A stretch of 64,000 bases of DNA from Sandaracinaceae bacterium (GTDB lineage Bacteria; Myxococcota_A; Polyangia; Polyangiales; Sandaracinaceae): positions 1-64,000 of the forward strand of contig JAVJQK010000074.1 in NCBI GenBank assembly GCA_040218145.1. The letters are read 5' to 3'. A program made the position numbers and the translations under genes. The notes under the pieces were generated by a model, which saw only the letters and a program-made list of their open reading frames with translations, made no database searches and was not told where the DNA came from. Shown here in pieces: positions 17,331-26,289 of this stretch. Each line of letters starts with the position of its first letter. The stretch's first letter is position 1.

Positions 17331-19222
17331 TGCGCCAGGACGTTGAAGAAGCGCAGGACGCCGCGGTCCTGGCTCGCCCGGTCGCTCACGTGCAGCGTCC
17401 AGGTCCCGATCGCGTCGGCCACCTCGAGCACGCGGTCGTCGACGAAGTCGTCGGCGGAGCGACCCTCGCGGTTCGTCAGCACGTGGCGCGTGCCGTCGGG
17501 CGCGTCCAGCCACACGACGAGATCTCCGCGCCAGGTGTGGTCGATCTGGACCTGCACGCGCGCGCGCGTCGAGCCCGCCGGGGCGAGCACGTCGATGGTG
17601 CGCGTGATCCCGTCCACGTCGGCGTCGGGGATGGCCACGTCCACCGTGCACGCGCCGTCGTGGGCCCAGGGGGCCATGCCGATGCGCGCGCAGTCGTTGG
17701 TGAAGGTCTGCCCGGTGCACGTGCAGACCGGCGCGTAGTCGGCCGGGCAGAGGCGCGCGGCCGGCCCGGGCTCGCACACGCCAGGCTGGCTCGAGACGCA
17801 GCTCGGCCCCTCGGTGCGGCCGCGGTCACAGCTGAGCCCCGCGTCGCAGGTCTCGCCCGCGCCGCAGCTCGAGCCGGGGCCGCCGACCGGCGGGCAGAAG
17901 CGCTCGGTGCAGGCCCAGCGACCGCCCGAACAGGTGCACGTGTTGCAGCCGTCGTCGGTCACGTCGCCTTCGGTGCACTCGATCGGCGTGGTGTCGCAGC
18001 GCCAGCCGCAGGTGGCGGCCTCACAGGTCGGGCCGCCGATGCAGAGCGGGTGGATCCAGCTGTTGCCGGGCAGGTTGCAGTCGTCGACCACGTCGCAGCT
18101 CCCTTGCGCCATGCACGCGCCGCCCGTGCCGCAGAACAGGCCCTCGCCGCAGTCCGCGTCGGCCCCGCAGGCGTCTCCCTCGCCGCCGGGCGCGCTCGGC
18201 ACGCAGCTCAGGAAGCAGGGGTGGCGGATGCAGCGCACGACCTCGGTCGGGCACTGGTAGCCGTCGCCGCAGTCGGCGTCCTCGAGGCAGCCGAGGCCGA
18301 AGACCTCCACCCAGTCGGCCGCGAAGCCCCAGCCGGTCACCGAGCCATCGGTCACGAGCCGCACGCCGAGATCGCCCGTCGGGTACTCGCCCGTGCTCAG
18401 CTCCCCGAGGTCGCCGGTGAAGCGATCGAGCACCTCGCCCGTGGTGAGGTTCAGGACCTCGACGAAGTCGTAGCCGCGCTCGACGTCGAGCCGCGCGAAG
18501 TGCAGGCGCGCGCGCGTGGCGCCACCCGAGAGCGGGCGGAGGTCCCAGGTCTGCGCGAGGTCGTTCGCGTAGGGGTGCGCGCTCTCGGTCGAGGGGAGCA
18601 CGAGGCGGCTCCACACCCCGCGGCCGGGCTCGGGCGTCGGGGCGGCGTCCACGAAGTCGAACTCGAGGCGCCACGTGGCGATGCGGCCCGTGTCGCGGCG
18701 GGCGTGGTCGCTGACGACGAGCGTCCAGGCGCCGACCGCGCTCTCACCGTCGAAGGTCTCGGTCACGTCGGTGGTGAGCGACAGATCGTCCTCGCTGCCG
18801 CCGGTCTGATCGTGGAGCACGCGCTCGGTGCCGCTGGGCGAGCGCAGCACCACGCGGAGATCTCCCCGCCACGTGTGGCGGATCGTGGCGCTGACGTGGA
18901 GCCGCGCGACGTTCGAGGCGGGGCGGTCGACGACGATCGTGCGCGCGACGCCGGCCGGATCCGCGTCGGGGATCGGCGTGCTCTCGTTGTCGTAGAAGCG
19001 CGTCTCGGCGCGGCAGGCGCCGCGCGCGGGGCACGGGCCACGCTCGGGGATGCACAGGATGCGGTCGCAGTACTCCCAGCCGTCGCACTGCGCGTCCTCG
19101 GTGCAAGGCGCGCCCTCGAGGGCCTCCTGCTTGGCGTCGACGTCGTCCGCGGTCGGCGCCGGCGTCTGCGCGGCGCAGCCGGTCAACAACGCCAGGCTCA
19201 GGATCCAGCTTCGCTCGATCAT
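17327..19222 (-). CDS. Lipoprotein with two P-domains, CUB-like and Kazal-like modules
   Basis: A 631-residue lipoprotein; the ATG at 19222 gives the lipobox LLTGC (Cys17). Module order: Cys-rich segment (40-80); proprotein-convertase P-domain (about 90-205: IRHTWRGDLRVVLRSPSGTE, VGAWTLVVSDHA); CUB-like domain (about 215-330); further Cys-rich segments (335-470) including a VWC-like CNTCTCSGGRWACTERFC; a Kazal-type module (CPADYAPVCTC, then NDCARIGMAPWAHDGAC); and a second P-domain (about 530-628: IDHTWRGDLVVWLDAPDGT, IGTWTLHVSDRA). P-domains usually accompany subtilases, but no protease domain is present, so this is an orphan protein-binding assembly. It is coupled to the downstream DUF6940 gene. 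Confidence 0.8.
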   Translation of the reverse strand: MIERSWILSLALLTGCAAQTPAPTADDVDAKQEALEGAPCTEDAQCDGWEYCDRILCIPERGPCPARGACRAETRFYDNESTPIPDADPAGVARTIVVDRPASNVARLHVSATIRHTWRGDLRVVLRSPSGTERVLHDQTGGSEDDLSLTTDVTETFDGESAVGAWTLVVSDHARRDTGRIATWRLEFDFVDAAPTPEPGRGVWSRLVLPSTESAHPYANDLAQTWDLRPLSGGATRARLHFARLDVERGYDFVEVLNLTTGEVLDRFTGDLGELSTGEYPTGDLGVRLVTDGSVTGWGFAADWVEVFGLGCLEDADCGDGYQCPTEVVRCIRHPCFLSCVPSAPGGEGDACGADADCGEGLFCGTGGACMAQGSCDVVDDCNLPGNSWIHPLCIGGPTCEAATCGWRCDTTPIECTEGDVTDDGCNTCTCSGGRWACTERFCPPVGGPGSSCGAGETCDAGLSCDRGRTEGPSCVSSQPGVCEPGPAARLCPADYAPVCTCTGQTFTNDCARIGMAPWAHDGACTVDVAIPDADVDGITRTIDVLAPAGSTRARVQVQIDHTWRGDLVVWLDAPDGTRHVLTNREGRSADDFVDDRVLEVADAIGTWTLHVSDRASQDRGVLRFFNVLAQ

Positions 19223-19365
19223 CTCGTCGGTCTCCCCCGTTTCGGGTCGTAGAACGGCCGCGTACCTCCTACATGGGCCGACACTCCGCAACACCGGTTG
19301 AGAGAAAGCTCTCAGCGACGCACTCCCGACCCGATCCTGGTAACGTGCGGCCCCGGGAGGTGGAG

Positions 19366-19908
19366 ATGCGCTTTTCACGAGCTTGGACGACCCTTCTCGC
19401 GTTGGCCTTCGGGGGCGCCGTCGGCTGCACCAGCGGCTACGACAGCGGCGCGCCCGACGACAAGCAGGCCTCGGACCTCGAGCCCGCGGAGGCGCAGACG
19501 GCCTGCGAGAGCTACGTCGCCTACATCGACGCCAAGATCGGCGCCGCGGAGCGAGCGGAGCGCGCGTGCGTGATCCGCGCCCTGGGAAGGACGACCAGCC
19601 CGGAGGACTGCGAAGCGAACGTGACCTCGTGCCTGGCGGACCCGCCGCTCGACGGCTTCTACATCAACTGCAACGACCCCTTCGTGAGCCCCTTCTGCCA
19701 GGCCACCGTGCGCCAGGTGGAGGCGTGCGTGACCGCGGACACCGAGCTCTACCTCGACTTCATCCGCGCCCCGACGTGCGCCGCGGCCGGCAACCTCCCG
19801 GAGCTCGAGCGCCTCGCCGAGGTCCCGCCGGCCCCGATGGAGTGCGAGATCTTGCGCTCGGTCTGCCCGAGCCTCGGCGACGGCTTCTACTTTTTCGGCG
19901 CTCGGTGA
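19366..19908 (+). CDS. Cys-rich lipoprotein, function unknown
   Basis: A 180-residue lipoprotein. The ATG at 19366 follows a Shine-Dalgarno GGGAGG; the lipobox GAVGC places Cys21 at the mature end. The mature protein has about ten cysteines spread through a helical body (ACESYVAYIDAKIGAAERAE, NVTSCLADPP, CQATVRQVEACVTADTELY). This pattern recurs in small secreted lipoproteins of Myxococcota but has no named family known to me. It is divergent from the P-domain lipoprotein gene (143 bp between starts) and is followed by yggX after 70 bp. Confidence 0.7.
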   Translation: MRFSRAWTTLLALAFGGAVGCTSGYDSGAPDDKQASDLEPAEAQTACESYVAYIDAKIGAAERAERACVIRALGRTTSPEDCEANVTSCLADPPLDGFYINCNDPFVSPFCQATVRQVEACVTADTELYLDFIRAPTCAAAGNLPELERLAEVPPAPMECEILRSVCPSLGDGFYFFGAR

Positions 19909-19978
19909 CGACGGGCCCCTTCCCTTGCGGGTAGCGGGTCCGAGACCTACGCTCGCCGGCCCAGGGAGACGCTCACCG

Positions 19979-20272
19979 ATGGCCGATACCGTGTTCTGCG
20001 TGAAGACTCAGAAAGAGGGAGAGAAGCTCCCCCGCCCCCCGTTCCCGAACGAGCTGGGGCAGCGCATCCACGACAGCATCTCTCAAGATGGCTGGCGGCT
20101 CTGGATCGCGCACTCGACGATGCTGATCAACGAATTCCGCATCGACGTCAGCTCGAAGCAGGGCACCGAGTTCCTCCTCAAGCAGTGTGAGGAGTTCTTC
20201 TTCGGCGAGGGCTCCGAGCTGCCGCCCGACTTCAAGCCGGCCGACGCCAGCGAGGATGGCGAAGGGTCGTGA
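19979..20272 (+). CDS. yggX: Probable Fe(2+)-trafficking protein
   Basis: A 97-residue protein matching the YggX family throughout: DTVFCVKTQKEGEKLPRPPF at the start (conserved FCVK-x-x-x-E), GQRIHDSISQDGWRLWIAH, and TMLINEFRIDV. The single conserved Cys is present. YggX protects Fe-S proteins and influences oxidative-stress resistance in enterobacteria. The ATG at 19979 gives the family length. It overlaps the downstream MutS-like GTG start (GTGA), so the two are probably co-translated, an unusual pairing. Confidence 0.92.
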   Translation: MADTVFCVKTQKEGEKLPRPPFPNELGQRIHDSISQDGWRLWIAHSTMLINEFRIDVSSKQGTEFLLKQCEEFFFGEGSELPPDFKPADASEDGEGS

Positions 20273-22158
20273 GCGAAGCGCGCGAGGGCGCCCCATCCAG
20301 CCCCCTCTCCCAGCACCAGGCGCTCCGCGACCGCTTCGAGAAGGAGCGCGCGGAGCAGGATCAGACCGACCAGCGCTTCAGCGTCGTGCAGCTGACGCTC
20401 TTCGGCCTCGCCTCCGTGCTCGCGGGCTCCGGGCTCTTTCGCGGCGACTGGCTCCTCGCGGCGGGAGGCGGCGGCGCCTTCCTCGTCTTCCTGATCGTGC
20501 GCGCGTTCCAGAGCCGCACCATCGCCAACCGGGACCGCGCGACGACCCGCCGCGACCTCCACATGCGGCACGTGCAGCGCATGACGGGCCAGTGGGACGC
20601 GCTGCCCGAGCCGTACGCGACGATCCCGCCCGGGCACCCCTACGCCTCCGACCTCGACATCGTGGGCAAGGCGTCGCTGCTCCAGCGCATCGACACCACC
20701 CACACCGCGGCGGGCGCCAAGACGCTCACCGGCTGGCTGGCGTCCCCCGCCACGCGCGAGGACATCGCGGCGCGGCAGGCCTCGGTGCTGGAGCTGGCGC
20801 CGCTCGTCGACTTCCGCGCGGACCTCGAGGGCGCGGTGCTCGACACCGGGCGCGAGCGGCTCGACGCGGGGCCCTTCGTCGAGATGATGGACAAGAAGGG
20901 CATCTACGAGACCAAGCCGTGGCTGAAGCTCGTCGCCCCCACCCTCCCGCTCGTCACCGTCGGCCTGCTCATCGCGGGCAACTACGTGCCCGGCTTCCCC
21001 GGCTGGGCCTTCTTGATCCCGCTCGCCATCCAGATCGGCATCGTCCGCTCCACCGAGGCGCGCGCCCGCGAGATCTACGAGGCGATGGGCTCGAAGAAGG
21101 GCTTCGTCGACGCCTACGCGAACCTCTTCGAGGCCGTCGAGGGGCACGCCTTCACGTCGAGCCTGCTGCGGAGCGCGAAGGAGCGGCTCCAGATCGAGGG
21201 CGCGCCTCCGTCGAAGCAGATGCGCCGGCTCGACCGCTGGGTGAGCTGGTACGAGCTGCGCGAGCAGGGCATCGTCTGGATCGTCGTCAACCCGCTGCTG
21301 CTCTGGGACCTGAACTGCCTGATCGGCATCGAGCGCTGGATCCGGGTGGTCGGGCGCAAGTGTGGCGAGTGGTTCGAGGTCATCGGGCAGATCGAGGCGC
21401 TGGCCAGCCTCTCGGTGCTCAAGCACCAGGATCTCTCGGCCACGATGCCCGAGGTCACCGAGGTCGACGGCGGGCTCGTGGCGGAGCAGATCGCCCACCC
21501 GCTGCTCCCGGCCCACGAGCGCGTGACGAACGACGTGTCGATCGACGGCCCGGGCCACTGCCTGATCGTCACCGGCTCGAACATGGCGGGCAAGAGCACC
21601 CTCTTGCGCGCGGTGGGCGTGAACATCGCGCTCGCGCTCGCGGGCGGCCCGGTCATCGCGCGCTCCATGAAGGTGCCGCGCGTCCGGTTGCGGGCGAGCA
21701 TGCGCATCGCCGACTCGCTCCAGACGGGCGCGAGCTACTTCCAGGCGGAGCTGGCCCGGCTGCGCCTCGTGGTGAGCCAGGCCGAGCGTCGGCCGCCGGT
21801 GTTCTTCCTGCTCGACGAGCTGCTGCGGGGCACCAACGCCAAGGCGCGCCACCTCGGGGCCCGCGCGGTCGTCCGTCACCTCCTCGATCGCGACGCGATG
21901 GGCTTCGTCGCCACCCACGACGTGGCCCTGAGCGAGCTCGAGCAGGAGCGCCCCGGCGACGTGGCGAACGTGCACTTCACGGACGTGATCGACGACGGCG
22001 TGATGACCTTCGACTACCGGCTGCGGCCGGGCGTGGTGAAGACGAGCAACGCGCTGCGGCTGCTCGCCCAGGTGGGCATCGAGGTCGACGACGAGGAGCT
22101 GGTCCTGACGCCGGCGCTGGACCTCGCGGCGCAGGACCGGGAGAGCGTGCCCGGCTGA
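20269..22158 (+). CDS. Membrane-anchored MutS-family ATPase
   Basis: A 629-residue protein with a GTG start. Two hydrophobic helices near the N-terminus (about 41-80) and two more mid-protein (about 227-266) flank a MutS core/lever-like region (KASLLQRIDTTHTAAGAKTL, GWLASPATREDIAARQ). The C-terminal ATPase domain has Walker A TGSNMAGKST (about 435-444), the DSLQTGASYFQAEL signature, Walker B FFLLDELLRGTN and the ATHD switch. It lacks the mismatch-recognition domain I. It is therefore unlikely to be the mismatch-repair MutS; related membrane MutS-like proteins exist but their role is unclear. It is coupled to yggX upstream. Confidence 0.85.
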   Translation: MSEAREGAPSSPLSQHQALRDRFEKERAEQDQTDQRFSVVQLTLFGLASVLAGSGLFRGDWLLAAGGGGAFLVFLIVRAFQSRTIANRDRATTRRDLHMRHVQRMTGQWDALPEPYATIPPGHPYASDLDIVGKASLLQRIDTTHTAAGAKTLTGWLASPATREDIAARQASVLELAPLVDFRADLEGAVLDTGRERLDAGPFVEMMDKKGIYETKPWLKLVAPTLPLVTVGLLIAGNYVPGFPGWAFLIPLAIQIGIVRSTEARAREIYEAMGSKKGFVDAYANLFEAVEGHAFTSSLLRSAKERLQIEGAPPSKQMRRLDRWVSWYELREQGIVWIVVNPLLLWDLNCLIGIERWIRVVGRKCGEWFEVIGQIEALASLSVLKHQDLSATMPEVTEVDGGLVAEQIAHPLLPAHERVTNDVSIDGPGHCLIVTGSNMAGKSTLLRAVGVNIALALAGGPVIARSMKVPRVRLRASMRIADSLQTGASYFQAELARLRLVVSQAERRPPVFFLLDELLRGTNAKARHLGARAVVRHLLDRDAMGFVATHDVALSELEQERPGDVANVHFTDVIDDGVMTFDYRLRPGVVKTSNALRLLAQVGIEVDDEELVLTPALDLAAQDRESVPG

Positions 22159-22174
22159 GCCGCCGTCGCGCGCT

Positions 22175-22209
22175 CGTTCGAACGCAGTCGTTTCGACGCA
22201 GTCGTTTCA
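22175..22209. repeat. Palindrome plus 14-bp tandem repeat before the large kinase gene
   Basis: CGTTCGAACG (22175-22184) is a perfect palindrome. It overlaps two adjacent copies of ACGCAGTCGTTTC-G/A (22182-22195 and 22196-22209). They lie in the only gap between the MutS-like gene and the kinase gene, so they could be an operator or promoter element. No factor can be named. Confidence 0.4.
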
Positions 22210-22247
22210 ACTCTGGCGCCTCCTACCGTTATGCTGGAGGAAGGTCC

Positions 22248-25200
22248 TTGTCCGACGCCGCTGAACAGCCCTTCCTGCTCTCCCGGCCGCGCGCTCGCCC
22301 CTCTCGCGAGCACGTGGACGGCCTCGCGCGCCTGCACCTGAGCCGCGACGCGGAGGACCGGCGCGCGCTCTGGCGACAGAGCATGGCGAACCTCGCGGCG
22401 GAGGCGGCGGAGCAGAAGCCCGTGCCGCTCGAGGGGCTCGACCCGGACGAGGTGCTCGCGAGCGTGCGCGCGGCCATCGCGAACGGGCTGCTCGACGACC
22501 TCGACTTCCTCACGCCCGCGCACTCCGCCGCCGCCCTGTACGAGGTGGCGTCGGTGCTCCCGATGGGCGAAGAGCGGCGCGAGCTGGGTCGGCGGGTCGC
22601 GCGCATGCTGCACACGGGCGACGCGGCCACCTTCGTCACCCTCGCGACGCGGCTCGCGATGGGCTCGCGGCGCGCGCTGAGCGGCTCCGCGGTCCGGGCG
22701 CGGGTCGCCCTGGCGCTCGACCTCCCCATCGGCTCGGGGACGCGCGCCGACGCGCTCGCGCTCGCGCTGATCTCGCGCCGGGAGCTGGCCGACGAGTGGC
22801 TCAGCGTGCCGTCGACGGGCTCTCTTCCCCAGCGTCGCCTCGCAGCGCGGCTGCTCGAGCGCGCGGCGCGCGAGGCCGCCAGGCGCTGCTCCCAGGGCGA
22901 CGACAGCGTGCTCGGGGTGTTCGCGAACGGCGGCGTGCGGCGGGCGTGGCAGCGCCTGCTCGAGGATCGCGAGCCGCTCGTGTGGCGGCACGTGGCCACC
23001 GCGCGCGGGCTGCTCAGCGAGGACGAGATCGGCTTCGCGGACGAGATCAACGCGGGCTTCGATCCCGACCTGTCGCCCACCGAGTGGCGCCGCGCGGCGG
23101 CCTCGCTCGCGGCCAGCATCGCGGTCAACCCCGGCCAGGCCCTCACGCGCGCGATGAAGCTGCTCGAGGGCCCCATCTTCGAGCAGGACCGCGGGGTCGC
23201 GGCGGCGATGCTCCTCGGTCTGCCGCGCGCGGCCGAGGTGGAGCCCGAGGCGGCGGAGGAGCTGTGCACGGCCATCGTGCGCGCGGGCGGGCTCGACGCG
23301 ACCGAGGGGCTGATCTCGCTCCGTCAGGAGCGCGTCGGCGGCGACTTCGGCGCGTGGGCGGGGCAGATGGCGCGCGCGCGGCTGCGCGAGGACGGGCTGC
23401 TCGACGCCAAGGACGACGGCCTCGCCGCGCTCGCCACCGCGCTCGACCAGGACCTCCGGCCCCCCGAGGAGCGCGAGTGGGCGCCGACCCTCCGCACCCA
23501 CCTCGAAGAGGCGCTGATGGCGTTCGCGGACGAAGGCGCCCGCGCCGCCTTCACCAAGGCCCACGCCGTGCTCGACCGGGTCGACGCGACGCTGCGCAAG
23601 CTCGAGGCCTCGCCGCAGACGACCCCGGTGGGGCGCCGCGAGGCGTTCGTGGCCCTGCGAGAGCTCGACGAGGCGCTGCTCGCCACCAGCACGCTCGCGG
23701 ATCTGCTGACGCTCGGCTCGCGCGGCGACGACGACGCCGCGACGGCGCCCCTCAACGGCTACTTCTCCCGCCTCACCGAGTGGCTCCTCGTTCAGGAGCG
23801 GCTCCCGGTCGAGGACGAGAGCTCGGTCGAGCACCCCTCTCTCCGGCGCCATCGACTCCGGACGCTGCTGCACGCCGTCGACGCGGACGGCAGCTGGAGC
23901 CAGGGCAAGAGCTCCGACCTCGCGCGCCGCCGCCTCCACGTGGTGCGCACGCTGCTGGCCCGGGTCCGCGACGACGCGCCGTCCACCCTCGCGCGCGTGC
24001 TCCGGGCCGCCGCGGCGCGCGCCTGCGACGCGCTCCTGCGCGAGGAGATCGGCGAGCTGAGCGACGTCTTCCTCGCGGTGGTGCGCCACGTCGGCGACGT
24101 CGACGGCTTCGTGACGATGGCCGAGGCGTCGATGGTGCCGGAGATGGAGGCCATCTTCCGCGCCTACGCCAACCTGGTGCGCGTCACCGCCGACGACGTG
24201 CGCTCCACCAAGAGCCGCTCGCGCGCGAGCGTGGACGCGCTGCGCAAGCTGACCCGCGCGTTCCCCGCCGCCAGCTCGCCGCGGGTCGACGCGCTGCACG
24301 CGGCCCTGCTCGCCTTCGGCCGCGCGGTCGAGCGCATGAAGGCGGCGCGGTCGCTCGGAGAGCTCGCCGGGGAGGACGGCGGCGGCTCTCGCATCTCCGA
24401 TCTCGAGAAGTCGGTGCGGCTGCTGATGCGGCTCGTCATCGGCGCCAAGCGTCGGCTCGGCGACGACCCGGGCGACGCGCACCCCGGCTCGGGCGCGGCC
24501 CTCAAGATCGTCGACATCGGCGTCGAGCGCGCCCTCCGCGGCGACGCCGTGGCGCTGCGCGAGTCGATGGGGCCGGCGGTCGACGCCCTGCACGAAGACC
24601 TGCCCTATCATCTCGCGGAGGTGGCGGCGGGCGCGCTGGTGCGGGCGCTGCGGCTCCCCCGTGAGGCCCCGGCGGGTGCCCCGCCTCGCGGCAGCTTCAT
24701 CCCCGCGCCGCCCAAGGACTCTCCGCTCCCGCCCTGGCTCCCGCCGAGCCGCACGTTGGGGGGCTTCTTCGTGCTCCGCGCGCTCGGCTCCGGCGCGGTC
24801 GGCAGCGTCTTCGTCGCGCGCCGCGTCGAGGAGAAGAAGAACGACGACGCGGCCCGCTTCGCGCTCAAGGTCCCGGAATTCACCGGCGCCGCGGCGCGCA
24901 CGTTGAGCGAGGACGAGTTCTTGCGCCTCTTCCGCGAGGAGGCGGGCGCGCTGCTCTCCATCCCCGAGCACCACAACCTCGCGCACCTCGTCACCTTCGA
25001 CGGCGGCGCGCGGCCGAAGCCCATCCTCGTGATGGAGCTGGTCGAGGGCCCGACCCTCGAGCGCGTGGTGGAGACGGGCGCGCTGGACCTGCGGCAGACG
25101 TTCGCCATCCTCGACGGCATCGCGGCCGGGCTCGAGGCGATGCACGGCGTCGGCGTCGGGCACCTCGACGTCAAGCCCTCCAACGTCATCCTGCGTGACG

Positions 25201-25652
25201 CCGACCCCCTCGCGGGCGAGAACGGTACCCCGGTCCTCGTCGACTTCGGCCTCGCGGGCCGGCACCTGCGCCCGGGCTGCGCCACCAGCAACTACGGCGC
25301 GCCCGAGATCTGGGGGCTCCTGCCGAAGGGGCACCAGCCGAGCCCGATCGCGGCGGACATCTACGCGTTCGGCGCGCTCGCGTTCGAGATCCTCACCGGC
25401 CGCACCCTGGTCAACGGCGACAGCGACGTGGCCATCATCACCGCGCACCTCTCGCACGACGGCGACTTCCGCGGCCTCGACTGGCTGACGCGCGATCCGA
25501 ACCTGGCGCAGCTGGCGGAGGTCCTGCGAGGTGCCCTGCGGCAGGATCCGCGCGCGCGCACGCCCATCAGGGAGCTGCGTCAGCAGCTGCGGGACGTGCA
25601 GCCGCTCGTCTCGGTGCGCCGCTGGCCGCTCAACGCGCACGCCGCGGCGTGA
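22248..25652 (+). CDS. Large Ser/Thr protein kinase with helical N-terminal region
   Basis: A 1134-residue protein. The TTG at 22248 is chosen because GGAGG (22236-22240) sits 7 bp before it and the frame upstream overlaps the MutS-like gene. Residues 1-830 are almost entirely helical, without recognisable repeats, and include a His/Arg-rich middle. The kinase domain is about 836-1115: glycine loop ALGSGAVGSV, ATP-anchoring Lys874 (ALKVP), catalytic loop HLDVKPSN (Asp974), DFG at 999-1001, and APEIWG in place of APE-Q. No membrane helix follows. All core catalytic residues are present. The N-terminal region may be a scaffold or sensor; it may have no close homologues outside the group. Confidence 0.85.
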   Translation: MSDAAEQPFLLSRPRARPSREHVDGLARLHLSRDAEDRRALWRQSMANLAAEAAEQKPVPLEGLDPDEVLASVRAAIANGLLDDLDFLTPAHSAAALYEVASVLPMGEERRELGRRVARMLHTGDAATFVTLATRLAMGSRRALSGSAVRARVALALDLPIGSGTRADALALALISRRELADEWLSVPSTGSLPQRRLAARLLERAAREAARRCSQGDDSVLGVFANGGVRRAWQRLLEDREPLVWRHVATARGLLSEDEIGFADEINAGFDPDLSPTEWRRAAASLAASIAVNPGQALTRAMKLLEGPIFEQDRGVAAAMLLGLPRAAEVEPEAAEELCTAIVRAGGLDATEGLISLRQERVGGDFGAWAGQMARARLREDGLLDAKDDGLAALATALDQDLRPPEEREWAPTLRTHLEEALMAFADEGARAAFTKAHAVLDRVDATLRKLEASPQTTPVGRREAFVALRELDEALLATSTLADLLTLGSRGDDDAATAPLNGYFSRLTEWLLVQERLPVEDESSVEHPSLRRHRLRTLLHAVDADGSWSQGKSSDLARRRLHVVRTLLARVRDDAPSTLARVLRAAAARACDALLREEIGELSDVFLAVVRHVGDVDGFVTMAEASMVPEMEAIFRAYANLVRVTADDVRSTKSRSRASVDALRKLTRAFPAASSPRVDALHAALLAFGRAVERMKAARSLGELAGEDGGGSRISDLEKSVRLLMRLVIGAKRRLGDDPGDAHPGSGAALKIVDIGVERALRGDAVALRESMGPAVDALHEDLPYHLAEVAAGALVRALRLPREAPAGAPPRGSFIPAPPKDSPLPPWLPPSRTLGGFFVLRALGSGAVGSVFVARRVEEKKNDDAARFALKVPEFTGAAARTLSEDEFLRLFREEAGALLSIPEHHNLAHLVTFDGGARPKPILVMELVEGPTLERVVETGALDLRQTFAILDGIAAGLEAMHGVGVGHLDVKPSNVILRDADPLAGENGTPVLVDFGLAGRHLRPGCATSNYGAPEIWGLLPKGHQPSPIAADIYAFGALAFEILTGRTLVNGDSDVAIITAHLSHDGDFRGLDWLTRDPNLAQLAEVLRGALRQDPRARTPIRELRQQLRDVQPLVSVRRWPLNAHAAA

Positions 25653-26247
25653 GCGGCAGGCGGTCCACTTCTTCGAGGGACACGTCCTCGAGGGACACGT
25701 CTTCGCCTCCCGGGTCGACCCGGACCTTCGCGTCCACCTGACGCAGCGAGCCTGCGAGCGCCTCGGCGCGGTCGGTCGCGATGATCGTCGTGCGCGGCCC
25801 GTCCCCGCGATCCCAGGTGACCCGCACCGTCTCACTCCGGCCGGCCACGCGGTAGCTCCGCACGCGACCGTCTCGAGACTGCTTGAAGACGCCACGGCCC
25901 ACCATCGCCTCGGTCCAGCGATGCGGCGCGACCTCCACGGAGCGGATCGCGGCGAGCGGCACGCGCTCCACCCGCAGCCCCAGCTGGACGTGGAGCGAAC
26001 GCTCGGTCACGACGATCCGATAGCTCGACAGAGCAAGATCGAGGGCCCCGCCGATCAGGCCGACCACCGCCATGAGCAGCACGGTCGAGGTGTCTACCCC
26101 GAGGATGGCCATCGCCACACAGAGCAGCGGGACCACACAGATCCGCGGAAGCAGATGCGGGGTCCGCTGCCGATCTCGAAACCGCACCGCCCCGTCCGGT
26201 CGAAGGATCTCTCGCTCGAGCTCGTCCGCTTCCATCGACGCCTCCAT
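25630..26247 (-). CDS. Membrane protein with PH-like domain
   Basis: A 205-residue protein. An N-terminal acidic/basic stretch leads to two hydrophobic helices (about 33-49 and 54-71). Then a beta-rich region follows (SSYRIVVTERSLHVQLGLRV, VPLAAIRSVEVAPHRW, VRSYRVAGRSETVRV) that matches the layout of bacterial PH-like domains behind a membrane anchor. Its 3' end overlaps the large kinase gene by 23 bp in a tail-to-tail manner, so the last seven codons of both genes use the same DNA. Function unknown; the PH-like call is by pattern. Confidence 0.65.
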   Translation of the reverse strand: MEASMEADELEREILRPDGAVRFRDRQRTPHLLPRICVVPLLCVAMAILGVDTSTVLLMAVVGLIGGALDLALSSYRIVVTERSLHVQLGLRVERVPLAAIRSVEVAPHRWTEAMVGRGVFKQSRDGRVRSYRVAGRSETVRVTWDRGDGPRTTIIATDRAEALAGSLRQVDAKVRVDPGGEDVSLEDVSLEEVDRLPLTPRRAR

Positions 26248-26289
26248 GTCCCGTGGAGGCCGCGGCGGCGTCGAAGTTCCGCGAAGGTG

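Noticed and set aside
20187-22247. Upstream extension of the large kinase gene in its own frame
   Set aside because: It overlaps the MutS-like gene in a different frame with no domain content; the TTG at 22248 has a proper Shine-Dalgarno.
22014-25895. Very long minus-strand open frame opposite the large kinase
   Set aside because: Shadow of a high-GC coding strand; Arg/Glu/His-rich with no recognisable domain.
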